A stretch of DNA of 64,000 nucleotides. It comes from Nocardioides ginsengisegetis (GTDB lineage Bacteria > Actinomycetota > Actinomycetes > Propionibacteriales > Nocardioidaceae). The first letter of the stretch is position 1. The number at the start of each line of letters is the position of its first letter. The notes below the pieces were generated by a model. That model was given only the letters and a program-made list of their open reading frames with translations. It was not told the DNA's origin and did not search any database. The stretch spans positions 241,001 through 305,000 of the forward strand of contig NZ_JACGXA010000001.1 of the NCBI RefSeq assembly GCF_014138045.1. Direction: 5' to 3'. A program made the position numbers and the translations under genes. Of this stretch, positions 28,045 through 36,250 are shown one piece after another.

Positions 28045-28224
28045 ATGTGGCTCCACCCTTCCATCGCCCTCGCGGCGGGGCACTACTTCCACTGGGGCGT
28101 CATCAGCATCAGCGCCACCAACGCCTCGATCATCGTCTCGATGGTCGTCGTCTTCCTGCTCGCCATCGTCCTGCCCTTCCCGCACGGGAAGCGTGAGGAC
28201 CCGACGGACCGGGACCCGCGATGA
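28045..28224 (+). CDS. Small single-pass membrane protein in nar-cytochrome gene cluster
   Basis: A 59-residue ORF with one strong membrane segment (about 27-44, ASIIVSMVVVFLLAIVLPFP) and a short N-terminal region rich in His and aromatic residues (LHPSIALAAGHYFHWG). The C-terminus is charged (GKREDPTDRDPR). The ATG at 28045 is followed by a stop that overlaps the next start (ATGA at 28221), which supports real translation. No family is recognised. Its place before a haem b protein suggests a small subunit or stabiliser of that complex. A plain ribosome site is not obvious (GAGGTGG at 28032-28038). Confidence 0.7.
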   Translation: MWLHPSIALAAGHYFHWGVISISATNASIIVSMVVVFLLAIVLPFPHGKREDPTDRDPR

Positions 28225-28862
28225 GCACCCGGGTCGCACCCGAGGACCAGCGCAGCTGGACCGTCGGGCTGCGCACGCGCCTGTCCACGCTCGTCCCGCC
28301 GGGACAGGCCCTGCCCGACCGGCAGCCGGCGTACGTCGCCTCCTGGATCTACGTCTTCGGGGTGCTCTCGCTCGCCTCGCTGCTGGTGGTGCTCGGCACG
28401 GGTGCCGCTCTCGCCGTCGGGGGCGCGGCCTGGTGGCACGAGTCGTCGCTGGGGCACTTCGTGAACTCGATGCACCTGTGGAGCGTGGAGCTGTTCTTCG
28501 CCACCATGGTCGTGCACCTCTGGGGCAAGTTCTGGATGGCGGCCTGGCGCGGCCGGCGCGCGCTGACCTGGAGCACCGGCGTCGTGGCGTTCGTGACCTC
28601 GATCGGCGCGGCGTTCACGGGCTACCTCTCGCAGTCGAACTTCGACTCGCAGTGGATCAGCGCCGAGGCCAAGGACGGCATCAACTCCATCGGCGTCGGC
28701 GCCTGGTTCAACGTGCTCAACCCGGGCCAGATGCTGCTGTGGCACGCGCTGCTCGTGCCCGTCGTGGTCGTGGCGGTCGTCGTGTGGCACATCGTGCTGG
28801 TCCGCCGCCACGGCGTCGTCCCGCCGCTCGATGCTCTGCCGGATTCTGGGGAGGGACGCTGA
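28221..28862 (+). CDS. Cytochrome b N-terminal domain (bc1/b6-like) membrane protein
   Basis: A 213-residue protein resembling the N-terminal, haem-binding half of cytochrome b or b6, with four membrane segments. Paired histidine ligands are visible: HFVNSMHLWSVELFFATMVVHLWGKFW (about 79-105) and LWHALLVPVVVVAVVVWHIVLVRRH near the end, plus the GAAFTGYLSQ segment where Q-site glycine and tyrosine residues lie in b6 proteins. It would carry two haem b groups and exchange electrons with the quinone pool. It is coupled by ATGA to the small protein upstream and followed after one base by a further membrane protein. No Rieske gene is nearby, so a full bc complex is not encoded here. Confidence 0.85.
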   Translation: MSTRVAPEDQRSWTVGLRTRLSTLVPPGQALPDRQPAYVASWIYVFGVLSLASLLVVLGTGAALAVGGAAWWHESSLGHFVNSMHLWSVELFFATMVVHLWGKFWMAAWRGRRALTWSTGVVAFVTSIGAAFTGYLSQSNFDSQWISAEAKDGINSIGVGAWFNVLNPGQMLLWHALLVPVVVVAVVVWHIVLVRRHGVVPPLDALPDSGEGR

Positions 28863-28863
28863 C

Positions 28864-29823
28864 ATGGTCACCATCGCCGTCCGGCCGCCGCGGGGAACGA
28901 CCCCGGACTCCCACGACTTCCCGACCCGCCCCTACGACCTGGTCAAGGAGTTCGTCATCGCGCTGGTGGCGATGACGCTGCTCACCGCGGTCCTCGCCGC
29001 TGCCTTCTCCTCCCCGGACGAGAAGGCGATCACGATGCAGGGCTGGGCCACGGCCGATCCCGCCGACGTCGTGGCCACGGCCACCGCCGAGCTGGCCGGC
29101 ACGACCACGAGCGCGACGTACGGCGCGCCGTACAACCACGCGAGCGACGGCCAGAAGCTCCTCGGGCTCCCCCTGCAGAAGTGGGGCGGGGTCCGGATCC
29201 CGGTCGACTCCGCGGACCTGGTGCTCCAGCCCCTCGAGGCCCAGACGGGGAACGACGCCGTCACGTCGGCCGTCCAGCAGTGGCGCGCCGCGTCCTCCAC
29301 CCAGCAGCAGGCCTGGGCCACCGGCTACTCGGACGCACTGGCCGCCGCACCGGGCGGCGACCCGGCCAAGGCCGCGACCGGTGACTACGGCCCCGTGCCG
29401 GAGCTGGCCGCAGGGCTCCTCGCCGTGGCGCAGTCGGGCGGTCTCGAGGGCGGCCTGACGTCGTCCGGCAACTTCTACGGCGGCGACCAGACACGAGCCA
29501 TGCTGCTGCTCTCGGACGGCGCCTACCTGGAGGACCTCGCGGTCGCGCAGAAGCTCGGCGGTGACCAGTGGGGCATGATGAACGAGACGGGCAACTACCC
29601 GGGGCAGCCGTGGATGTGGCTCTACACGTTCTGGTACCAGGTGCAGCCGTTCTCCACGTCGGAGAACGCCGACGCGCTCGTGTGGGGACTGATGATGGTC
29701 CTCACCCTGGCCCTGATGTTCGTCCCGCTGATCCCGGGCCTGCGTGACATCCCGCGCTGGATCCCGGTGCACCGGCTGATCTGGCGCGACCACTACCGCA
29801 GGCACCCGTCCGTGCGGCGGTGA
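28864..29823 (+). CDS. Membrane-anchored protein of unknown function, partner of cytochrome b
   Basis: A 319-residue protein with one N-terminal membrane segment (about 31-50, VIALVAMTLLTAVLAAAF), a roughly 220-residue domain between the segments, and a C-terminal segment (about 280-297, LMMVLTLALMFVPLIPGL) followed by a basic tail ending RDHYRRHPSVRR. The inner domain is rich in Gly, Gln and Trp with no Cys, so it is not a c-type cytochrome or an iron-sulfur protein. The C-terminal segment recalls the C-terminal domain of cytochrome b. It starts one base after the cytochrome stop and clearly belongs to the same complex. ATG at 28864 is used rather than 28831, which lies inside the cytochrome gene. 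No family assigned. Confidence 0.75.
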   Translation: MVTIAVRPPRGTTPDSHDFPTRPYDLVKEFVIALVAMTLLTAVLAAAFSSPDEKAITMQGWATADPADVVATATAELAGTTTSATYGAPYNHASDGQKLLGLPLQKWGGVRIPVDSADLVLQPLEAQTGNDAVTSAVQQWRAASSTQQQAWATGYSDALAAAPGGDPAKAATGDYGPVPELAAGLLAVAQSGGLEGGLTSSGNFYGGDQTRAMLLLSDGAYLEDLAVAQKLGGDQWGMMNETGNYPGQPWMWLYTFWYQVQPFSTSENADALVWGLMMVLTLALMFVPLIPGLRDIPRWIPVHRLIWRDHYRRHPSVRR

Positions 29824-30434
29824 AAGGATCGGCCCCCGTCCGGACATGTGACACCGTGGGGCAGGTGGACGGACACGGGGACGACCGACACGACGACCGA
29901 CACGGCAACGACCGGCGCGCCCGCTTCGAGCGGGCCGCGCCCGGCCTGGTCGAGCCGCTGCGGCGGTTCCTGGCCCGGCGTACCGACCCCGCCACCGCGG
30001 AGGACGTGCTGGCCGAGACCCTGCTGGTCTGCTGGCGCCGTCTGGAGGACCTGCCGGCCGAGCCGTTGCCCTACGCCTACGGCGTGGCCCGCCACTGCCT
30101 GGCCAACGCCGAGCGCAGCGCGCGGCGCCAGGAGCGGCTGGCCGCGAAGATCGCGGCGGTCGACCCGCCCCGTGCCACCGTGCCCGGGCCGGGGGAGGAC
30201 GGGGACGACGAGCTCGCCGAGGCGCTCGCCCGGCTGCGCCCCGACGACGCCGAGCTGCTGCGCCTGTGGGCATGGGAGCAGCTGGGTCCCGGTGAGATCG
30301 CGACCGTCCTGGACATCACCTCCAACGCCGCCTCGATCCGGCTGCACCGGGCCCGGCAGAAGCTCAAGGAGGCCCTGCGAAAGGCCTCCGGGGTGGCCGG
30401 ACATGAGGAGTCGAGAGAAGGGAGGACGTCATGA
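29820..30434 (+). CDS. Sigma-70 family (ECF) RNA polymerase sigma factor
   Basis: An ECF sigma factor of about 204 residues. Region 2 spans about 37-100 (RFLARRTDPATAEDVLAETLLVCWRR, then YGVARHCLANAERS) and region 4 about 130-185 (LRPDDAELLRLWAWEQLGPGEIATVLDITSNAASIRLHRARQKLKEAL). The start is uncertain: GTG at 29820 overlaps the upstream stop, but its first 30 residues are a low-complexity His/Asp/Arg run; GTG at 29856 or 29865 is also possible. It overlaps the next gene by ATGA. It is read in the same direction as the nar cluster, so it may belong to that operon or control it. Confidence 0.85.
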   Translation: MKGSAPVRTCDTVGQVDGHGDDRHDDRHGNDRRARFERAAPGLVEPLRRFLARRTDPATAEDVLAETLLVCWRRLEDLPAEPLPYAYGVARHCLANAERSARRQERLAAKIAAVDPPRATVPGPGEDGDDELAEALARLRPDDAELLRLWAWEQLGPGEIATVLDITSNAASIRLHRARQKLKEALRKASGVAGHEESREGRTS

Positions 30435-31102
30435 GCGAGCTCGACGAGTTCGACCGGGACGACGCGCTGCTGGCCCGCCTGCGCGCGATCGACCCGGCGT
30501 CCGCCCTGCCACCGGCTGACCCGTCTCGGGTGGCCAGACTCCTGGAGGACACGATGGCCACTGACCGGACCGAGGACCTGCACAACGACGTGCACCACTA
30601 CGAGCCGCCCGAGACGCGCGAGGACGGCACCCACGGCCGCGGCCTGCTGACCTGGATCGTCGCCGCCGCGGCGGTCGTCCTGATCGCCGGCGTGGGGGTC
30701 TTCGGGTTCCTCAGGCACGACTCCGGCAACGAGGTCCCCAGCGCCGGCGGCGACCCGACGGTGACCCAGCTCTCCGCGCCGGCCGCCACCAGCGGCAAGT
30801 GCATGGTCCCGTCCGCGCGGATCCTCTCGACGCAGGCGATCGCCTTCGACGGCACCGTCACCGACATCTCCGCCGACCTGGTGACGCTGGTCCCGACCCA
30901 CTTCTACGCCGGCGACGCCACCGACCTGGTCAAGGTCGAGGCCGACCCGGAGGTGATGCAGGCCCTCGTCGGGGCGGTGAAGTTCCAGGACGGCGGCCGC
31001 TACCTCGTCTCGGCCACCGACGGCCGGGTCACGGTCTGCGGGCTCAGCGGCCCCTACGACGCCCGGCTCGCGGCGCTCTACGCCGAGGCGTTCCCCGGCT
31101 GA
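30431..31102 (+). CDS. Putative membrane-bound anti-sigma or sigma-associated protein
   Basis: A 223-residue protein: a cytoplasmic N-terminus of about 75 acidic residues, one membrane segment (about 76-96, TWIVAAAAVVLIAGVGVFGFL), and an external domain with two cysteines (KCMVPSARI and TVCGLSGPY) that could form a disulfide. The layout and the ATGA overlap with an ECF sigma gene are those of a membrane anti-sigma factor, although no canonical zinc-binding HxxxCxxC motif is seen. The external domain could be the sensor. The assignment as anti-sigma factor is inference from position and topology. Confidence 0.75.
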   Translation: MSELDEFDRDDALLARLRAIDPASALPPADPSRVARLLEDTMATDRTEDLHNDVHHYEPPETREDGTHGRGLLTWIVAAAAVVLIAGVGVFGFLRHDSGNEVPSAGGDPTVTQLSAPAATSGKCMVPSARILSTQAIAFDGTVTDISADLVTLVPTHFYAGDATDLVKVEADPEVMQALVGAVKFQDGGRYLVSATDGRVTVCGLSGPYDARLAALYAEAFPG

Positions 31103-31129
31103 TCGGGGTCCGTCTGCCAAGGTGGGCGC

Positions 31130-31690
31130 GTGACGCTCCAGGGAATCCTCCTCGCCGCCGGTGCCGGCACCCGCATGGGCCAGCCGAAGGCGCTGGTCCG
31201 CGACGAAGGCGGCGAGCCGTGGCTCGTCCGAGGCGTCCGGGCGCTGCGTGAGGGCGGCTGCGACCACGTGACCGTGGTCCTGGGCGCGGCCGCCGACGAG
31301 GCGTCCCCGTTGCTGGGCGACCTCGGCGTGGCGGTCGTCGTCGCCGAGGACTGGGCCGAGGGCATGTCCGCCTCGCTGCGTGCCGGGCTCGCCTCGGTCG
31401 CCGACGGCGACGCCTCGGCCGCGGTGGTCTCGCTGGTCGACCTACCGGATGTCTCGGCCGACGTGGTCCGCCGGGTCACCGATCTCGGCACCGACCACGG
31501 CACGCTCGCGCGGGCCTCGTACGCCGGGGAGCCCGGCCACCCGGTCCTGATCGGCCGCGACCACTGGCACGGCGTGCTGGAGACGGCGACCGGTGACCGC
31601 GGGGCCCGCGACTACCTCGCGACCCACATGGTCTTCCTGGTCGAGTGCGGCGACCTGGCCACGGGCCGCGACCGCGACACCCCCGGCTGA
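31130..31690 (+). CDS. MobA/MocA-like nucleotidyltransferase for molybdenum cofactor
   Basis: A 186-residue NTP-transferase. The N-terminal nucleotide-binding loop LLAAGAGTRMGQPKAL (6-21) is diagnostic, and the metal-binding Asp is in SLVDLPDVS (about 103-111). Proteins of this type attach CMP (MocA) or GMP (MobA) to molybdopterin. Hydroxylases of the xanthine/CO dehydrogenase family use the cytosine dinucleotide form, so a MocA-like role fits the cox-type cluster that follows. GTG at 31130 is used. It lies 57 bp before the CoxD gene. Confidence 0.88.
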   Translation: MTLQGILLAAGAGTRMGQPKALVRDEGGEPWLVRGVRALREGGCDHVTVVLGAAADEASPLLGDLGVAVVVAEDWAEGMSASLRAGLASVADGDASAAVVSLVDLPDVSADVVRRVTDLGTDHGTLARASYAGEPGHPVLIGRDHWHGVLETATGDRGARDYLATHMVFLVECGDLATGRDRDTPG

Positions 31691-31747
31691 CCTGCAGCCG
31701 ACCGGCCGCCAACCCCGGGCCAACGCGCCCCGAAGTAGCCTCGACAC

Positions 31748-32623
31748 ATGGATCTGCAGTCGACCGGCGACGTCGCCGCCGCCCTGGGCGGGACCGGCTA
31801 CCTCTGCGACGACTCGCTGGCCACCGTCGGCTTCCTCGCGCTGAAGATGCAGCGGCCGCTGCTGCTCGAGGGTGAGCCCGGCACCGGCAAGACCGCGCTG
31901 GCCGAGGCGCTGGCCGAGGCGCTCGACCTGCCGCTCGTGCGGCTTCAGTGCTACGAGGGGATCGACGCCACCCAGGCGCTCTACGACTGGGACTTCCCGC
32001 GGCAGATCCTGCACCTGCGCGCCCTCGAGGCGGCCGGCGGCACCGCCGACGTCGAGGAGGCCGAGAAGAGCCTGTACGACGCCCGCTTCCTGCTCGCCCG
32101 CCCGGTGCTGGCCGCGCTCCAGCAGAGCCCCGCGGTGCTGCTGGTCGACGAGGTCGACCGCGCCGACGACGAGTTCGAGGCGTTCCTGCTGGAGGTGCTC
32201 TCGACCTACCAGGTGACGATCCCCGAGCTGGGGACCGTGCGGGCCGCGACCCCGCCGATCGTGGTGCTCACCTCCAACCGCACCCGCGAGCTGCACGACG
32301 CGCTGAAGCGCCGCTGCCTCTACCACTGGATCGAGCACCCGGGCCTGGAGCGCGAGGTCGAGATCGTCCGATCCCGCGCGCCCGAGGTCGCGGCCGGGCT
32401 GGCCCGCCAGGTCGTCGAGGTCGTGCAGCAGCTGCGCGACCGCCAGGACCTGCAGAAGCCACCGGGCGTTGCCGAGACCCTCGACTGGGCCCGGGCGCTG
32501 CACCACCTCGGCACGACCGACCTCGACCTGGCGACCGCCGCCGCGACGCTCGGCGCCCTCGTGAAGTACCGCGAGGACGCCGACCGGGTCCGGCACGCCC
32601 TGGACCAGATGCTGCGCACATGA
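31748..32623 (+). CDS. MoxR-family AAA+ ATPase (CoxD-like)
   Basis: A 291-residue AAA+ ATPase. Walker A is GEPGTGKT (42-49), Walker B LLVDEVDRADDEFEAFLLE (about 132-150), with a sensor Asn in VLTSNRTREL. CoxD in carboxydotrophs is a chaperone-like ATPase that helps sulfurate and assemble the molybdenum (Mo-Cu) active site together with the VWA protein CoxE. Here it overlaps the VWA gene by ATGA, the usual MoxR-VWA pairing. Since the structural enzyme is form II, it should be seen as a maturation factor for a molybdenum hydroxylase rather than for CO dehydrogenase. Confidence 0.92.
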   Translation: MDLQSTGDVAAALGGTGYLCDDSLATVGFLALKMQRPLLLEGEPGTGKTALAEALAEALDLPLVRLQCYEGIDATQALYDWDFPRQILHLRALEAAGGTADVEEAEKSLYDARFLLARPVLAALQQSPAVLLVDEVDRADDEFEAFLLEVLSTYQVTIPELGTVRAATPPIVVLTSNRTRELHDALKRRCLYHWIEHPGLEREVEIVRSRAPEVAAGLARQVVEVVQQLRDRQDLQKPPGVAETLDWARALHHLGTTDLDLATAAATLGALVKYREDADRVRHALDQMLRT

Positions 32624-33753
32624 GCGACACCGACGTCTGGGTGCGCGGCGCCGACGAGGTGCTGCTCGGCTTCACGCGCGCGCTCCGGGCGGCCGGCGTG
32701 CCGGTCACCCAGGACCGGTCCCACGGCTTCCTCGAGGCGGTCGCGCTGCTGGGGCTGCACGACCGGAGGACGACGTACGACGCGGGTCGGGCCACGCTGT
32801 GCGCCGGCCCGGACGACCTCGAGCGCTACGACCAGGTCTTCGAGGCCTACTTCAACGCCCGCGACGGGCTGCCGCGCTCGCGCCCGGCGCCGCCGACCGT
32901 GCCGGCGTTCTCCGACCTGCCGGAGACCGACGGGGAGGGGGAGGGCGAGGAGTCCGAGGAGGTGGTGCGGGCGCGCGCCAGCGCCGCCGAGGTGCTGCGG
33001 CACCGCGACGTCGCCCGCCTGTCCCCGGCCGAGCGGCAGCGGCTCGCCGGCATGTTCGCCAGCTTGCGGCCCCGGCCGCCGGTGCGCCGCACGGCCCGCC
33101 ACCAACGTTGGCGCCGCGGGCAGGTCGACGCCTCCCGCACCCTGCGCTCCTCGCTGCGCCGGATGGGGGAGCCGGCGGAGATCTCCTGGCGCCGCCGCGG
33201 GGTCCGGCCCCGACGGCTGGTGCTCCTGGTCGACGTGTCGGGCTCGATGAGCGGGTACGCCGACGCCCTGCTGCGCCTGGCCCACCGGTTCACCGTCGCG
33301 GCAGCGACCGGCCGCCGCCGCGGCGTGGTCGAGACGTTCACGGTCGGGACCCGCCTGACCCACCTGACCCGGGCGATGCGGCTGCGCGACCCCGACCGGG
33401 CGCTGGTCGCCGCGGGCGAGACCGTGCCCGACTGGTCCGGCGGCACCCGGCTCGGCGAGACCCTCAAGATCTTCCTCGACCGGTGGGGCCAGCGCGGGAT
33501 GGCCCGCGGCGCCGTCGTCGTGGTGTTCAGCGACGGCTGGGAGCGCGGTGACCCGGCGCTGCTGGCCGAGCAGGTCGAGCGGCTGCACCGCGTCGCCCAC
33601 CGCGTCGTGTGGGTCAACCCGCACCGCGGCAAGGCCGGCTACGAGCCGGTCCAGCAGGGCGTGCTGGCGGTCCTGCCGCACGTCGACGACTTCCTCGCCG
33701 GCCACTCGCTGGCGACCTATGCCGACCTCGTGGAGGTGGTCTCCCGTGCGTGA
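32620..33753 (+). CDS. VWA domain protein, CoxE-like maturation factor
   Basis: A 377-residue protein. The VWA domain begins at about 200 with the MIDAS motif LVDVSGSMSG (about 203-212, D-x-S-x-S). Before it is an acidic Glu/Gly-rich segment (about 104-116) and a basic Arg-rich stretch. CoxE proteins work with CoxD in loading the active site of molybdenum hydroxylases. It overlaps CoxD by ATGA and CoxI by a few bases, so the three are co-translated. Confidence 0.92.
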   Translation: MSDTDVWVRGADEVLLGFTRALRAAGVPVTQDRSHGFLEAVALLGLHDRRTTYDAGRATLCAGPDDLERYDQVFEAYFNARDGLPRSRPAPPTVPAFSDLPETDGEGEGEESEEVVRARASAAEVLRHRDVARLSPAERQRLAGMFASLRPRPPVRRTARHQRWRRGQVDASRTLRSSLRRMGEPAEISWRRRGVRPRRLVLLVDVSGSMSGYADALLRLAHRFTVAAATGRRRGVVETFTVGTRLTHLTRAMRLRDPDRALVAAGETVPDWSGGTRLGETLKIFLDRWGQRGMARGAVVVVFSDGWERGDPALLAEQVERLHRVAHRVVWVNPHRGKAGYEPVQQGVLAVLPHVDDFLAGHSLATYADLVEVVSRA

Positions 33754-34924
33754 CGTGTTGCCCGAGCTGCTGACCTGGTGGCGGGCCGGCGAGACCGTCG
33801 GCGTCGCCACCGTGGTGGCCACCTTCCAGTCCGCGCCCCGCCCGGCCGGTGCCTCGATGCTGGTCGGGCCCTCCGGCGACGCCGTCGGGTCGGTCTCCGG
33901 CGGCTGCGTCGAGGGCGCCGTCTACGAGCTGGCCGGCGAGGTGGTCGCCTCCGGCACCCCCGTCCTCCAGCGCTACGGCGTCTCCGACGACGACGCCTTC
34001 GCCGTCGGGCTGACCTGCGGCGGCATCCTCGACGTCTACGTCGAGAAGGTCGACCAGCACACCTTCCCCGAGCTCGGGCAGATCGCCGCCGACATCGAGG
34101 CGGGCCGCCCGGTCGCCCTCGCCACCGTCATCGAGCACCCCGACCCGGCGTGGCTCGGGCGCCGCCTGGTCGTCCGCCCCGACGAGGGGATAGTCCGTCA
34201 CGAAATCGTTGGTGGGACCGATCCGGAACAACAGAAACGTGCCGGACTATCGCTCGGTTCGACGCGCGCCGACGACGCCGTCCACGACGACGCCCTCGGC
34301 CTGCTCGCGAGCGGCCACAACGCGACCCTGACCTACGGCCCCGACGGCGAGCGCCGCGGCGAGGGGATGCGGGTGTTCGTGTGGGCGTTCGCGCCCAAGC
34401 CGCGGATGCTGGTCTTCGGCGCCATCGACTTCGCCGCCGCGGTCGCGCGGGTGGGCTCGTTCCTCGGCTACCACGTCACCGTCTGCGACGCCCGGCCCGT
34501 CTTCGCGACCAACACCCGCTTCCCCGAGGCCGACGAGGTGGTCGTGGACTGGCCGCACCGCTACCTCCAGGCCGAGCGCGACGCCGGCCGCATCGACAGC
34601 CGGACGGTGATCACGGTGCTGACCCACGACCCGAAGTTCGACGTCCCCCTCCTCGAGGTGGCACTCCGCCTCCCCGACGTGGCGTACGTCGGCGCGATGG
34701 GCTCGCGCCGCACCCACGACGACCGGATCGCGCGGCTGCGCGAGGCGGGCCTGGAGGACAAGGAGCTCGACCGGCTCTCCAGCCCGATCGGCCTCGACCT
34801 CGGCGCCCGCACCCCGGAGGAGACCGCCATCAGCATCGCCGCCGAGATCATCGCCGGCCGGTGGGGCGGCTCGGGGGAGCGGCTCGGCGCCACCGAGGGT
34901 CGGATCCACCGCGACCTGGCCTGA
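33746..34924 (+). CDS. XdhC/CoxI-family molybdenum hydroxylase maturation protein with hairpin-element insertion
   Basis: A 392-residue XdhC-type protein, which binds sulfurated molybdenum cofactor and delivers it to the hydroxylase. The N-terminal XdhC block is GSVSGGCVEGAV (about 50-61), and the C-terminal Rossmann domain is PRMLVFGAIDFAAAVARVG with GAMGSRRTHDDR later. GTG at 33746 has TGGAGG 8 nt upstream and overlaps the VWA stop. Residues about 148-169 (EGIVRHEIV to AGLSLG) are encoded by a hairpin element (34189-34251) of unusually AT-rich composition. The frame stays open, so the protein has an in-frame insertion in the linker between its two domains and is probably still functional. 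Confidence 0.9.
   Translation: MRDVLPELLTWWRAGETVGVATVVATFQSAPRPAGASMLVGPSGDAVGSVSGGCVEGAVYELAGEVVASGTPVLQRYGVSDDDAFAVGLTCGGILDVYVEKVDQHTFPELGQIAADIEAGRPVALATVIEHPDPAWLGRRLVVRPDEGIVRHEIVGGTDPEQQKRAGLSLGSTRADDAVHDDALGLLASGHNATLTYGPDGERRGEGMRVFVWAFAPKPRMLVFGAIDFAAAVARVGSFLGYHVTVCDARPVFATNTRFPEADEVVVDWPHRYLQAERDAGRIDSRTVITVLTHDPKFDVPLLEVALRLPDVAYVGAMGSRRTHDDRIARLREAGLEDKELDRLSSPIGLDLGARTPEETAISIAAEIIAGRWGGSGERLGATEGRIHRDLA
34189..34251. repeat. Hairpin element A, inside coxI
   Basis: Imperfect inverted repeat of 14 bp (34189-34202 with 34238-34251, one mismatch), outer arms GATAGTCC/GGACTATC, with a 35-nt loop. Its arms and the internal blocks GAAATCGT and CCGATCC are shared with element B at 40823-40891. 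It is less GC-rich than its surroundings and reads through in the coxI frame. Confidence 0.8.
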
Positions 34925-34946
34925 CCCGGGCAGGCCCAGACGGACT

Positions 34947-34960
34947 GTGACGCCCGTCAC
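34947..34960. promoter_or_regulatory. Palindromic operator candidate before the GAF regulator
   Basis: Perfect palindrome GTGACGCCCGTCAC (6-bp arms, 2-nt centre), about 47 bp before the regulator's GTG start. A TAGTTT -10-like box lies just downstream at about 34972. Autoregulation is inferred. Confidence 0.5.
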
Positions 34961-35006
34961 CTGGCCGGTGCTAGTTTTGCGGCAACGACGACTCCCAGGG
35001 GGGACC

Positions 35007-36239
35007 GTGGCGCGCAGCGAGCTGCAGGGACGCAGGGTCGAGGCCATGCGCGCCTGGACCGCGTTCGTCGAGGAGGGCGACGAGGCCGAGCCGCTCGTCC
35101 GGCCCGAGATCCTGAGCAGCTGGGCCCGCTCCGAGGCCGCCATCAGCCACGACGTCACGCACGCCCCGCTGGCCGACGAGGGCGAGACCGCCGCGCTGTG
35201 GCGCGGCTCCCCGCTGCAGACCGCGGTCCAGCGGGTGGAGGCCGAGCTGCGCCGCACGGCCGAGGACGGCGACCTGGTCATCGCGGTCACCGACGCGCAG
35301 ACCCGGATCCTGTGGACCTACGGCGGCCGGGTCATGCGACGCAAGGCCGAGACGGTCAACTTCGTGGCCGGCGGCCGCTGGGACGACCAGAGCGTCGGCA
35401 CCAATGCCCTCGACCTGGCCAACCGGCTCGACCGGCCGGCGATGGTCTTCAGTGCGGAGCACTATGCGCCGATCGTGCACAACTGGGTGTGCTGGGCCGC
35501 TCCGGTCCACGACCCCGTCACGGGCGCGCAGCTCGGCGTCCTCGACCTATCGACGACCTGGGACCGCACCCACCCGATCGGGCTCGCGACGGCCCGGGTG
35601 ATGGCCGCGCTCATCGAGACCGCCATGCCCCACTCCGCGCACCACCCGGGCGTCGTCGCCGACGAGACCGACGACCCCGGTCTGGTGATGACGCTGCTCG
35701 GCACGGCCGAGACGCGGCTCGACGGCCAGCGCCTGCTGCTCAACCGCCGCCAGACCGAGGTGCTCGCGCTGCTCGCCATGCACCCGGAGGGGCTGTCGCT
35801 GGAGCAGCTGCACGCGCTCGTCTACGGCGACCAGGCGGTGACCTTCTCGACCCTCAAGGCCGAGGTCTCCCACCTGCGCTCCGCGCTCGGTGGCCAGCTG
35901 TCCTCGCGGCCCTACCGGCTGATGATGCCGGTCGTCACCGACGTGGAGCACGTCCTCGGCCTGCTCCGCCGCGGCCACGTCCGGGCGGCCGTCGAGGCCT
36001 ACGGCGGCGACCTGCTCCCCGGCACCAACTCCCCGGCGCTGGGGGAGCTGGCCGAGTACGTCGCCGTCGCCGTCCGCGAGGCGCTCCTCGCCGACCCCGA
36101 GCCCGATGCGGTGGTCCGCTACAGCGAGCTCGCGCCGTACGACGCCGAGGTGATCGAGGTCTGCCTCGCCTCGCTCGCGGGGCGCCGGCACCCCGCCGTG
36201 CCGCTCCTCAAGGGCCGGCTGGCGGTCGCCCGCTCCTAG
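35007..36239 (+). CDS. GAF domain-containing transcriptional regulator of the hydroxylase cluster
   Basis: A 410-residue regulator. Residues about 40-205 resemble the GAF sensor region of AcoR-type activators (RPEILSSWARSEA at the start, then DQSVGTNALDLANRLDRPAMVFSAEHY and WVCWAAPVHDPVTGAQLGVLDLS). The AAA+ sigma-54 domain of AcoR is absent; instead the C-terminus (about 240-320) looks like a winged helix-turn-helix (LLLNRRQTEVLALLAMHPEGLSLEQLHALVYG and LKAEVSHLRSAL). It therefore probably senses a small ligand and acts on ordinary sigma-70-type promoters. The GTG at 35007 has a G-rich ribosome site (34996-35004). It lies directly before coxS, so control of the structural genes is likely. 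Confidence 0.85.
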   Translation: MARSELQGRRVEAMRAWTAFVEEGDEAEPLVRPEILSSWARSEAAISHDVTHAPLADEGETAALWRGSPLQTAVQRVEAELRRTAEDGDLVIAVTDAQTRILWTYGGRVMRRKAETVNFVAGGRWDDQSVGTNALDLANRLDRPAMVFSAEHYAPIVHNWVCWAAPVHDPVTGAQLGVLDLSTTWDRTHPIGLATARVMAALIETAMPHSAHHPGVVADETDDPGLVMTLLGTAETRLDGQRLLLNRRQTEVLALLAMHPEGLSLEQLHALVYGDQAVTFSTLKAEVSHLRSALGGQLSSRPYRLMMPVVTDVEHVLGLLRRGHVRAAVEAYGGDLLPGTNSPALGELAEYVAVAVREALLADPEPDAVVRYSELAPYDAEVIEVCLASLAGRRHPAVPLLKGRLAVARS

Positions 36240-36250
36240 CGGACGCCCTG

